Under the pieces are notes generated by a model that worked only from the letters and a program-made list of their open reading frames with translations, searched no databases and was not told the origin of the DNA. A program made the translations under genes and the position numbers. Source: Lates calcarifer (lineage: Eukaryota; Chordata; Actinopteri; Centropomidae). From it: a stretch of DNA of 64,000 nt. How positions within the stretch are numbered: the first letter of the stretch is position 1; the number at the start of each line of letters is the position of its first letter. Of this stretch, positions 35,813 to 45,380 are shown one piece after another. The stretch lies in contig NC_066835.1 of assembly GCF_001640805.2 (NCBI RefSeq), forward strand, positions 6,380,227 to 6,444,226, given 5' to 3'.

Positions 35813-38538
35813 ATGGAGGTGCCCTGCTACCTGCCCAAACTGCTGCTGGAGCTCAATGAGCAGCGGAAGCGGGACTTCTTCTGTGACTGCAGCATCCTTG
35901 TCGAGGGCCGTGTTTTCAAGGCCCATCGTAATGTGTTGTTTGCTGGGAGTGGCTATTTCCGGGCTCTTCTGGTTCACTATCTGCAGGTGACAGAAGCTGA
36001 TATCAGTGCCTTCCAGTGTTTTGTTTTCTTCAGTAGTCGGAAACAAGTGCTGGGCATGACATCTGAGAAACAAATGTCATGAACTGGCTAAGATTATATA
36101 TTTGTGTTTGTGATGTTGTGTTTGATTTACTCTGATGCCTGAAATTCTAAAATAAACAGATAATTTTCTATTAAAGCAGCGAAGAACAATGTATGACATA
36201 TACAATGTCAAATCAGTCAAGTCCTGATTTTGTCTATATTTCTTTTCAGGATAGTGACCAACGCTACAGCACAGCATCGCTGGACATTGTAACAGCCGAT
36301 GCTTTCTCAATTATCCTGGACTTTCTCTACTCCGGCCGCCTGGCATTAAACAGAAGCAATGTTATTGAGGTGATGTCAGCAGCCAGCTACCTGCAAATGA
36401 CTGATCTGGTGAACTTCTGTAAAGGATACATCCGCTCATCTTTGGAAATATGCAACAAGGAGAAGGAGAGGAGCACAGAGAAAGAGGACAAGGCACAGGA
36501 TGGAGGCATGGGCCCTGCAGACAGCGGCACTCCAGCTGTGGCAATCTCCAGTGTTGCGGGAGCTGCAGAGCCTCATTCACAGGTTGCAGAGGCAGATAGG
36601 GGATCAGGTTTAGGTACAGAGTCTGTGACCTCAGCTAGAACTCCCCTGTCTATCCCTGTGGCCACTCCACCAGGAACCAGCAGGGACATGGACAGCGGCT
36701 ACCATTCCAGGGAGGAGTTTCCATCTGGGAGTGAAGGACAGAAGGGACATATGGATCAGACAAACCTCTCATCCTCCTCATCCTCTGCTTTGACCCCAGA
36801 ATTAGTGAACCCCAAGATAGAGTACGACCCTGATGAGGAGCTTATGGAGTCCCCTGACACCAAAGACCTTGCCTCATATCCTGGGCCCTCTCTGCATAAC
36901 CCTCATCACAGCAGGCTACTTCCCCCAAGTCCCTCTCCCTCCAACGAGCGCTCCCCCCTCGGGTACAGCCCATCTTTTAATGCCAGGCAGCTGATGGAGA
37001 TGCTAGCCAGAGGTGAAGGCCCCAGTCCTCTGGGGGACAGAGTGGGACAGCGCTTTACCCAAGGACTAGGTAGCAGCACGGGAGGAGGCAGAATGGATGA
37101 AAGTTTAGGGTTTGTGGGATCATCTATCATGGAGATTCAGTCTGACTGGCTTGGAGAGGACACAGGTAATTACCAGGATCAAATAGGCTTAAAAAGTGAA
37201 AGTTCTCAAGCATAAAAGTTAAGGCTCCACATTTTTCAGTGCTGTCCTCATGAGATAGAGTTGAACTGTTGGTCTCTCTCTCCCCCTGCAGGCGATGGCT
37301 TGGTAGTGCCAGTGAAACTCCACAAGTGCCCGTTCTGCCCGTATACTGCCAAGCAGAAGGGCATCATGAAGAGACACATCCGTTGCCACACAGGAGAGAG
37401 GCCCTTCCCCTGTCCCATGTGTGGCAAGAGGTTTACAAGACAGGAGCATCTTCGCAGCCATGCCCTCAGTGTAAGAACACGGTGCAGCCGTGACCGCACA
37501 AAAACCAGTTTTTATCATATTGCATCATGTAACTTGTTTTTATATATACATAGGCTTTTAAGTCTAAATTACAAGTGGTATTAAAATATGAGAGATTGTC
37601 ATTTTAAATTACTGAGGAAGATAAGAATATTGTGACTGTTTTCCAGATGTGAGTGTGTATAAAAAGAAGAGCTATGTAGGAAGGGCTGGTTGTTCATGGA
37701 TAAGAGTAATTATGTTTTGTGAATTTAACTCTGGTTAACTAAAGGTTTACAATATAAGCTTGCTACATATATAGGGTGCATAGTAGCAAAGAATGATCTT
37801 GTTGCCAACATATTGCCAACCCTAACCCAAAAATGTTGGCAACTACTGAACAGAAAATGAATTTGCTCGTTAAAGATGTGAAATTTAATTGTTCTTCATT
37901 TTGATTCATTCTTGGTTGACAAGAATTGTTCAGTGAATAATATAATGGTTTTGTACAAATCCACTTTAAGCCAGTAATTACTAGCAGTTAGTTGTAAACA
38001 GTCAATTATCTCATTTCACTCTTTCATTGAGTGTAGTTAAATTCAGTTCTTTCTTCCCTGTTCCTTGTGTTTTGTGTGGAGAGAACGAAGTATAATAAGA
38101 GCACTAAATCTTTTGTCTCCCATATTGTTATTCTTCACTGTGTAATAATCTAAAAGTTGTTTTGGTCTTTCCAAAATGATTCACATACTGCTCTTTCTCA
38201 CTGTGGCGACCATCGGTCAACAGGTTCACAGGCACTACTGGCCGGTGTCTTGTAAGAGCTGCAGGCGAACCTTCACTGGATCCAGCGTTTCACCGGGACT
38301 CAGGCGCTTCGGCATCTGCGACAGTTGCAACTGCGTGACCACCACTCACGATGATTCTGCCCCCGTTCACCCAGCCAGCCAACCAGAGCCCATGGAGCGA
38401 GCAGATGGGGGTACAGATTGGTCCAGTTTTATGGACGATGTGGATGAGGTGGAGGTTGGCAGAGTGGAGGACTTGGTGGAAAAACAGATGCTTGAAAGGC
38501 AGCTGGCTGTCTGCACTGATGTTGGTCACACACTGTGA
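35813..38538 (+). CDS. zbtb8b: zbtb8b, BTB/POZ zinc-finger protein, 4 coding exons
   Basis: Nuclear DNA-binding regulator of the BTB-ZF family. Exons 35813-35986, 36250-37165, 37292-37470 and 38224-38538 join in phase to give 527 aa. The N-terminus ([20 protein letters not shown] onward, residues about 15-125) is a BTB/POZ dimerisation domain, continued in exon 2 by [21 protein letters not shown] low-complexity linker (residues about 130-360) is acidic and Ser/Pro-rich. Two C2H2 fingers follow at residues about 375-425 ([17 protein letters not shown] and [17 protein letters not shown]). The last exon carries the CKSCRRTF...CDSC motif shared with mammalian ZBTB8A/B. The linker's DWLGEDTG and the finger sequence point to ZBTB8B rather than 8A. 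The start ATG is the first after the acceptor and begins the conserved domain. No lesion was seen. AATAAA follows at 38960. Confidence 0.92.
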
Positions 38539-38959
38539 ATATGTAGCCCACTGTACCACCACTTACAGTCTTAACTGCTCCGCTGTTCAGTTTGTTACTG
38601 TGGCCATACTGTTGATGTTAAATTATTACTGTAAGGTGAGCTTATTTATTGATTCATTTGTAACCACAAAATGATTCCTTGTGACTGTTGGAGGTTGATT
38701 TGCCTTTTTTAAAATTCTAAATGTGATCTTTAATTTCCTGCCCATATCTTTGCACAATTCATCAGATCTACATTTGCCTGTATGTGCTGTACATAAAGAG
38801 AATGTGGCTGTCAAAGCTGTAGTTGTCTGGAGTTTTCAGAGCTTAACAGAAAATGAATGAAGTAGCTTGTTACATGTTATGACAACAGTTTATTTAAGAT
38901 TACAGTTCACAGATAAAAGTGCTTTATTGTTACGATGGGGCCACTGTTTTTATTATTGC

Positions 38960-38965
38960 AATAAA
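38960..38965 (+). terminator. Probable zbtb8b poly(A) signal
   Basis: AATAAA lies 422 bp after the stop codon and before the next gene starts at about 39.4 kb. It is the first canonical hexamer I noticed downstream of zbtb8b. Confidence 0.45.
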
Positions 38966-39466
38966 TGTGTTGTGTACTGTGGACATAATTATCCATCATC
39001 TCATTTTGTGTATTCATGTGCTGAGATTTGTTGATCTCGAGGTTTTGTTCATTTCCCTGCTGCTTGGCATAGATTTGCATCCGGTGATGCACCTGCACTA
39101 TTGTGATACAAAAAGTGTCATATGACGCCCTCTAGTGGTGGAAGCCCTACCAGAAAAAATCATTGTAAAGTTACATTACTGATTTCCGCAGGCTTTTGAC
39201 TTAAGAGAGCAACAGATTACCTTAAAAGTGCATTTGTATTTTGTAATGTCACAGAAGGAGTCAAATCTAAGTCGGATGGACGTTGCCGTTCTGTTAAAGC
39301 CATCTCCCTGAAGTTGGAACTGTACCACCAAGGAGTGACTATACCGGTTGCCCTACCCACAATGGCATAAAGGTGTTATGTGCAGGTACATGCTGAAAAC
39401 ACACAGGTACCTGACGAGTTGACTAAGAGGGACAAGCAGAATCTTATAACCTCCTCACAAGTCATC

Positions 39467-41902
39467 ATGTCGCGTCTTATCCCACTTCTCAGTGTAATTC
39501 CTCTTCTTATGATCGGACCTGGATGCATAGCGCGTTACGCACCAAACTGGACTAGCCTGGATGCCAGACCCCTGCCCCAGTGGTTCGACGAGGCGAAGGT
39601 CGGGATTTTCGTTCACTGGGGGGTCTTCTCGGTCCCTGGCTTCGGCAACTTCAGTGAGTGGTTCTGGTATTGGTGGCAGTCCGAGAAACGCGCAGACGTC
39701 GTTGAGTTCATGCAGAGAAACTACCCGAAGTACTTCAAATACACGGGTTTTGCGCACGAGTTTCGCGCAGAATTCTTCGATCCGGACGCATGGGCGGAAA
39801 TATTCAAAGCCTCTGGAGCCAGGTACGGTCGTCAGCTCCGTCTTTTCCTGGCACATGTTGATGACCTCGGGCCATAAAAATGTGCACAGACCTGATGCAT
39901 CCCATTTGTATTTAAGTTGGATTCTGCCTGTCGCAGGTCCCTTTTGTTGCCACTGTTTGCTCAACTGCAGCCACACCTGCGAGATGTCTTGTATTTGCGT
40001 TCAGTCACAGTGTTACCCAGGTCACAATAATCAGAATATAATAATCTGTGTCTGTTAAAGGTCACAGCAAAGTACTACTAACAGAGAACCTATTCACTTC
40101 CTCATTCCTGAATTGTGTGTGGATATTTATATTTACATGCTTTTACAGGTATGTAGTATTCACATCCAAACACCATGAAGGATTCACAAACTGGCCCTCA
40201 GCAGTCTCCTGGAACTGGAACTCAGTGGATGTAGGTCCTCACCGGGACCTGGTGGGAGAACTGGCTGCAGCTGTCAGGAAGAGGTGGGCAAATCACAGGG
40301 ATGCAGTGTCGAAGTTTATTGAAATGTAACATTTTTTTTTTTTGAAATGACTGGTTTCTAAAATGCCATAGATTTGTAAATGCACACAGGGCCAGGGAAG
40401 GTGCCAGTAACACCAAATATGTCATAAATTATAAGATACAATGTGACGAATGATTGATCCTTGTGGAATCTTTCAGGGGTCAGGGCCATCTGCAGAGGAG
40501 CCTCCTTAATGACATGGATTTAAACAAAAAGAGTTCTTAATGTCTTCAAATCTGAGACTTTCACCTGTGCAATACAACAATTGTTGACATAGATAATAAA
40601 TAAATAAACCATTTTCTGTTATCAGATCACTGCATTTGGGTCTCTACCACTCTCTGTATGAATGGTACCACCCCCTTTACTTGTTGGATCAAGTCTCTGG
40701 ATTCAAGACTCAGCATTTTGTTGCCAGTAAGACTCTGCCAGAGCTTGTGAACCTCGTGATGGCATACAAACCTGATCTGATCTGGTCTGATGGGGACTGG
40801 GATGCACCGGATACTTACTGGAACTCCACCCAGTTCCTGGCCTGGCTCTACAATGACAGTCCTGTAAAGGTGAAAGACATTTTGCAAATACCGTTATATT
40901 TTCATCATGTCTGACACCATGTGGCTTTATTCTTCATGCTAAAACTTCAGCAGCATTTTAGAGAATGTGAGGAAATGCATATCTGTGATGTGTCTTTCTT
41001 CAGGATGTGGTGGTTACCAATGACAGGTGGGGCAAGGGCTGCTACTGCAAACATGGAGGCTACTACAACTGCGCTGACAGGTACACGCCAGGTAAACTTC
41101 CGGACCACAAGTGGGAGAAATGCCAGTCCATCGACACCCGTTCCTGGGGCTACAGAAGAGACATGAGGCTCAGTGAACTCATGGACCTGCCTTCCATCAT
41201 TAAGGTGAAAGGTCACAATAGGTCATCACCTACAGCTGTTGTTTGTCCAGTCCTTTTTTGATTATTTGGTGTCAATCTAACACTCTGTTTCCTCAGGACA
41301 TGGCGTATGTGGTGGCAATGGGTGGCAACTACCTACTGAACATTGGGCCCATGGCAGACGGCATGATCGCCCCAGTGTTTGAGGAACGTCTGAGGGGTCT
41401 CGGTGCCTGGCTGGGTATAAACGGGGAGGCTATCTATGCTTCCAAACCCTGGAGGATCCAGACAGAGAACAGCACCGTCCAAGTCTGGTGTGACTGAGAA
41501 TTTTAAGTCATGTTCTATTTTATTCATTATTATATAAAAAGCCTGCCATAGTTTGGCTATAACCACTGTTTGCTCCTCTTATAGGTATACCTCCAAAAAC
41601 AGTGCAGTTTATGCCTATAATCCTTGGTTGGCCGTCCAAACAAGTACTTCAACTTACAACACCGAAGATATCTGGGGCAACAAAAGTAAGCCTTACTGTG
41701 CCTGTTGAATTCCACTAAACATAATGTGTCATTAACTCTTCACAATTATTTTTCACATCCATAGGTGACACTTCTGGACTATCCTAACAAACCACTGAGT
41801 TGGGCACCAGTGACACAAACAGCTGGACTGGTGATTCTTTTGCCTACTATGCCAGCATCTCCTGGAAATGCCTGGACTCTGAAACTGGAGGGTGTAGCCT
41901 GA
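39467..41902 (+). CDS. fuca1: Alpha-L-fucosidase, fuca1 type, first tandem copy (7 exons, frameshift in exon 6)
   Basis: Lysosomal GH29 enzyme removing terminal alpha-L-fucose from glycoconjugates. Exons: 39467-39822, 40149-40283, 40626-40869, 41004-41204, 41297-41487, 41585-41685, 41765-41902. The chosen ATG gives a signal peptide ([14 protein letters not shown]); an in-frame ATG at 39380 would add 29 polar residues in front of it. Family motifs are present: [36 protein letters not shown] (nucleophile Asp at about residue 219), [27 protein letters not shown] and YYNC favour FUCA1 over FUCA2. The intron that splits this region in the second copy is missing here. One extra T at 41616 shifts the frame, so the sequence as written stops at 41787 (416 aa) and loses much of the C-terminal beta-domain. 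Without it the frame runs to 41902 (454 aa, ending [10 protein letters not shown]). The catalytic barrel is intact either way. Confidence 0.88.
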
Positions 41903-42274
41903 CGTCATAGAGTCAACTAAATGAAGTTATATACTGTAGTTTTACATCAAGAAGAATGTCTATACACTGATGTTTGTGAACTATACTTAATGTATTTGAA
42001 ACTGTTGATAAAGTTATTAGCTAGGCTTGAATGTTGGTATCAAAAGGTTGTTTGTTAATAATCCCAAAAATTCCCTCACTTTTCTATTAGGCTTCCTTGA
42101 AAATTGAGAAAGTGTTTTGGTGAGGTTTGTTGCCTCACTGTGGAACAGCCACCAAACTTGTTGGCATGAAATTTGGTTACTTTTTCCAAAGTGAAGGATT
42201 TACTGAACAGTAAATGCACTGTAGATGCATGAAATGGACGTTTGCTTGTGGATGTTAATGTCACGGTATGGAAA

Positions 42275-42280
42275 AATAAA
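42275..42280 (+). terminator. Probable poly(A) signal of the first fucosidase
   Basis: AATAAA lies about 370 bp after the stop codon, before the promoter region of the next small ORF. No competing canonical hexamer was noticed nearer. Confidence 0.4.
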
Positions 42281-42778
42281 AGAGCAGGTATACATTACTG
42301 TAAACAAGTTAAAATGAAGAAACACTATAAAAATAACTCATACGAGTGTCTTTCATCTATGAAAAAGAACCCTTGAACCATAGTAATGGCTTTTTTTTCG
42401 GCAGGTCACGGAATGTATTTCAGCAGAATAGCGCTAATTTGGCATTATGTTTTATGCTTTGTCGTACTGCATTTGGATATTTTTAACTGGTGTATATCCA
42501 GTATGTGTTAATAGCTGTGGTGTAGGTGTTTATGCGTTCTGAACTATATGATAGCCTACATATTATTGATAGAAAAAGCTAAAATAGTCGAGGAAATCAC
42601 GAAGCCAACTGAGGAGGGCGTTAGTACGCCTGGTGAGCGAATAAAACCACAGAAGAAGAAGCATTCATTTTTACGATTTTGTTTTGTTTCTGGCAGCAAG
42701 AGAGTATCTCCGGTGCTCCTTATTTAGAAAAAAAAAATATCCCCGAAGCAGCATTTCTGTTGGAAGAAACGGTGACAC

Positions 42779-43300
42779 ATGGGGAAGTCGCGAGATTTAA
42801 GTGAGTTTGAACGGGGTATGATAGTGGGAGCCCGACGAGCCGGCAGCAGCATCTCGGAAACAGTGAAGCGTTTGGGATTTTCCAAGACTGCGGTGTCTCG
42901 AGTTTACCGGGAATGGTGCGAGAAGAGGAAAACCTCCAGCCACCGGGGGTCCTGCGGGAGAAAACGCCTCGTCGACGAAAACGGCGAGAGGAGGATGGAG
43001 AAAGTGGTGGAGGCTAACAGCCAGGCTACGAGCGAGCAGATCCAGGCTCTGTACAACAGCAGCGCGCAGGAGAAACCCATCTCACTCGCAACCACCCGCC
43101 GGACCTTGAAGCGGCTCGGTTACAGCCGCAGGACTCTGCGACGAGATTCACTTATCGCGGTCGGGCTGGAGGCTTTAGCTGTGTACGCAGCCTGCCCACA
43201 AAATCTCGAGACCCCCATGGACTTATTGTGCAGGGACGAGAATAACCCGGACTCAAAGATCCAGCCCTCCACGGACGCTGACTGCAGTAATGAGAATTAA
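42779..43300 (+). CDS. Stand-alone Tc1-type transposase DNA-binding domain protein (173 aa), possibly domesticated
   Basis: A single uninterrupted ORF encoding only the bipartite helix-turn-helix DNA-binding part of a Tc1/mariner transposase. Residues about 8-48 (LSEFERGMIVGARRAGSSIS...) form the first HTH. A GRKRL linker (AT-hook-like GRPR position) follows at about 60, and residues about 70-122 form the second HTH (ISLATTRRTLKRLGYSRRTL). The remaining 50 residues are acidic/polar and do not resemble the DDE catalytic domain, which is absent. The ORF is GC-rich and open, unlike the decayed transposons elsewhere in the window. It has AATAAA 66 bp after its stop (43366) and a possible 3' splice site (TTCTGGCAG, about 42690-42698) upstream. 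It could be a domesticated DNA-binding protein or a recent truncated element; a sequence-specific binding role is inference. Confidence 0.6.
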   Translation: MGKSRDLSEFERGMIVGARRAGSSISETVKRLGFSKTAVSRVYREWCEKRKTSSHRGSCGRKRLVDENGERRMEKVVEANSQATSEQIQALYNSSAQEKPISLATTRRTLKRLGYSRRTLRRDSLIAVGLEALAVYAACPQNLETPMDLLCRDENNPDSKIQPSTDADCSNEN

Positions 43301-43446
43301 ACCGGAACCATGGATGTAGTAAATGAAGTGGGTGCCTTCTACCGAGATGACACTGGTTATTCTCAAATAAAGCTGCCGCTGGGTGCATTTCTTTGTTAAC
43401 AGGACAACATGTACATACAGAGTGTGCCAACAGAGCATGCAGTATA

Positions 43447-44170
43447 CACTCAGCGAGCACTTTATTAGGGATACCATGCTAATACTGGGCAGGGCCTCCC
43501 TTTGCTCTCAAAACAGCCTCAGTTATCTGTGGCATGGGTTCCACAAGATGTTGGAAACATTCCTTTGAGATTCTGCTCCATGTTGACATGTTTGCATTTC
43601 ATCATTTCTGCAGATTTGTCAGCTGCACAGTCACACTGCCAGTCTCCTGTTCTACCACTTCCCAAAGATGCTCTGTTGGATTCAGATCTGGTGACTGGGG
43701 AGGCACTGAGCGCGCTGTCATGTTCATGAAACAAGAGATGACTTTTGCTTTGTGACATGATGCACTATCATGTTGGAAGTAGCCATTAGAAGATGGTAAA
43801 CTGTGGACGTAAAGGGATGCACACGGTCAGCACTAATACTCAGATAGGCTGTGGCATTGAAATGGTGATGGCTTGGTATTAAAGGGCCTAAAATGTGCCA
43901 AGAAAACATTCCCCACCCAATTACACCACCACCACCAGTCTGCACTGTTGACACAAGGCAGAGTAAACTCTAGAGACAGCTGTGTGTGAAAATCAACACT
44001 TTCAGAAATACCTAAACCTCACGCTGATGTTTGATGTGAGCATTAACTGAAGATCTTGGCCTGTATCTACTTGATTTTAAGCACTGCTCTGCTGCCACTT
44101 GGTTAGCTGATTGGATAATTGCATGAAAAAGCAGGTGTACAGGTATTCCTAACAAAGTGGTCAGTGAGTG
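43447..44170. mobile_element. Non-autonomous DNA transposon with about 23-bp terminal inverted repeats
   Basis: The left end CACTCAGCGAGCACTTTATT matches the reverse complement of the right end (AAAGTGGTCAGTGAGTG) with few mismatches, so 43447-44170 is bounded by inverted repeats of about 23 bp. The interior has no long intact ORF. Its wording ('GATGTTGGAAACATTCCTTT', 'CTGCAGATTTGTCAGCTGCA') is typical of a dispersed fish repeat. I could not identify a convincing target-site duplication. It starts about 75 bp beyond the poly(A) signal of the HTH ORF. Confidence 0.75.
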
Positions 44171-44417
44171 CATCTATTCAGACAACATAAAAATAAAAAG
44201 TGAACACAAATGAAAATTGAAACAAACACTCAAACAAATGTGCATATGTATTTAACAAAACATAGGTTTCATCCTCTTCTTTTGCCTTAGCATATGCCTG
44301 TCTGTTTGTAGGGCCAAATAGACCTGGGCAAAACTCCTGGAGTGAGTTAATTTCTTTTTCTTTTAATTTTATGCAATCAGTTGTACAAAGAAAAACTTTG
44401 CCCATTTTGTTGCCTTC

Positions 44418-44465
44418 AAAACAATAAAAAAAAAAAAATATATATATATATATGTATATGTGTAT
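44418..44465. repeat. A-run plus (AT)n microsatellite
   Basis: A run of about 13 A followed by TA repeats and GTATATGTGTAT. The rest of 44171-45230 is AT-rich and shows no gene; it is the 5' flank of the second fucosidase. Confidence 0.85.
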
Positions 44466-45239
44466 CTGGTAGTTCTCACTCTTTCTTCTTATATCAGTGT
44501 CTATCTAGGATACTGCTGTGCATTTAAATAGAAACAGATATTAGAGGAATATTCAGTCTACTCTCTAAACTTCACCAGCACCTGATTTATCACTGGAAAT
44601 ATCCTGATAGGTTTCTAAAAGACATCACCCTTACTTTACAGCAATAACACAGTATATATCAACAACTGATTGCCCTGGAGAAAAAAAATCAGGCATCATA
44701 CTTACACCTTTCAAAGGGCTATTACAAATCTGAGTGATATGGGAATGTGACTGTGGGACTCAATTGGGATTGTGAATTTGCTTTACATAGATTATATTCA
44801 GTCTGAAGTGGGCCACAGCCCAGTGTGTATGAATCTAATGCTGTGCTGCTCTTTGGGGATTTAGGTGGGGAGTTTTCATTCTGTGAAGTTACACATGGGT
44901 ATAATAGAATCTGATTTCAGTATTTTTAGACCTGATTTGTTTTATTGTGAAATCAGATGGCTCACCTTTAGTTCAACAAAAATAAATATTCATTATTTAA
45001 CCACCATGATTTTATTCCTTGCAGTGTTGACAGGGTTCTTTAACAGCATTTAGACTCATATGTTGTACATTAAGTTTATAACAAATATAGTTAAACTGAT
45101 AACTAAATAAATATAAATTTGAAGATGAAAAAATCCTGTATATTTTTTGGGGGAAAGAGGAGCTGTAATGTAATATTTGTTAAATAAAGTTATTGCAAAA
45201 AAGGGACGCGATAGCCACATGATAATTCATGTGATTACA

Positions 45240-45249
45240 GTCACGTGAC
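45240..45249 (+). promoter_or_regulatory. CLEAR box (TFEB/MiT site) upstream of the second fucosidase
   Basis: GTCACGTGAC, a perfect 10-bp palindrome matching the CLEAR element bound by TFEB/TFE3/MITF at lysosomal genes, lies 132 bp before the start codon. Alpha-L-fucosidase is a lysosomal enzyme, so the site is in the expected kind of promoter. I found no CACGTG core in the roughly 900 bp upstream of the first fucosidase copy. Confidence 0.7.
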
Positions 45250-45380
45250 GGGAAACGATTCACTTGCAGGGTCACAACAAACAGTGAAATTTCCCGTCTA
45301 AAATACAGCCGCATGAAGTTTCCCTGTAGTACCGCTGTGTGTACCGTAAGTGGAGTTTAATGGTGGGTTAACCTGTAACC

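Noticed and set aside
39455..39976. 173-aa minus-strand ORF overlapping fucosidase exon 1
   Set aside because: Antisense shadow of a GC-rich coding exon. The plus strand has the GH29 motifs and signal peptide.
42300..43300. HTH ORF as a complete autonomous Tc1 transposon
   Set aside because: No DDE catalytic region and no terminal inverted repeats recognised on either side of the ORF.
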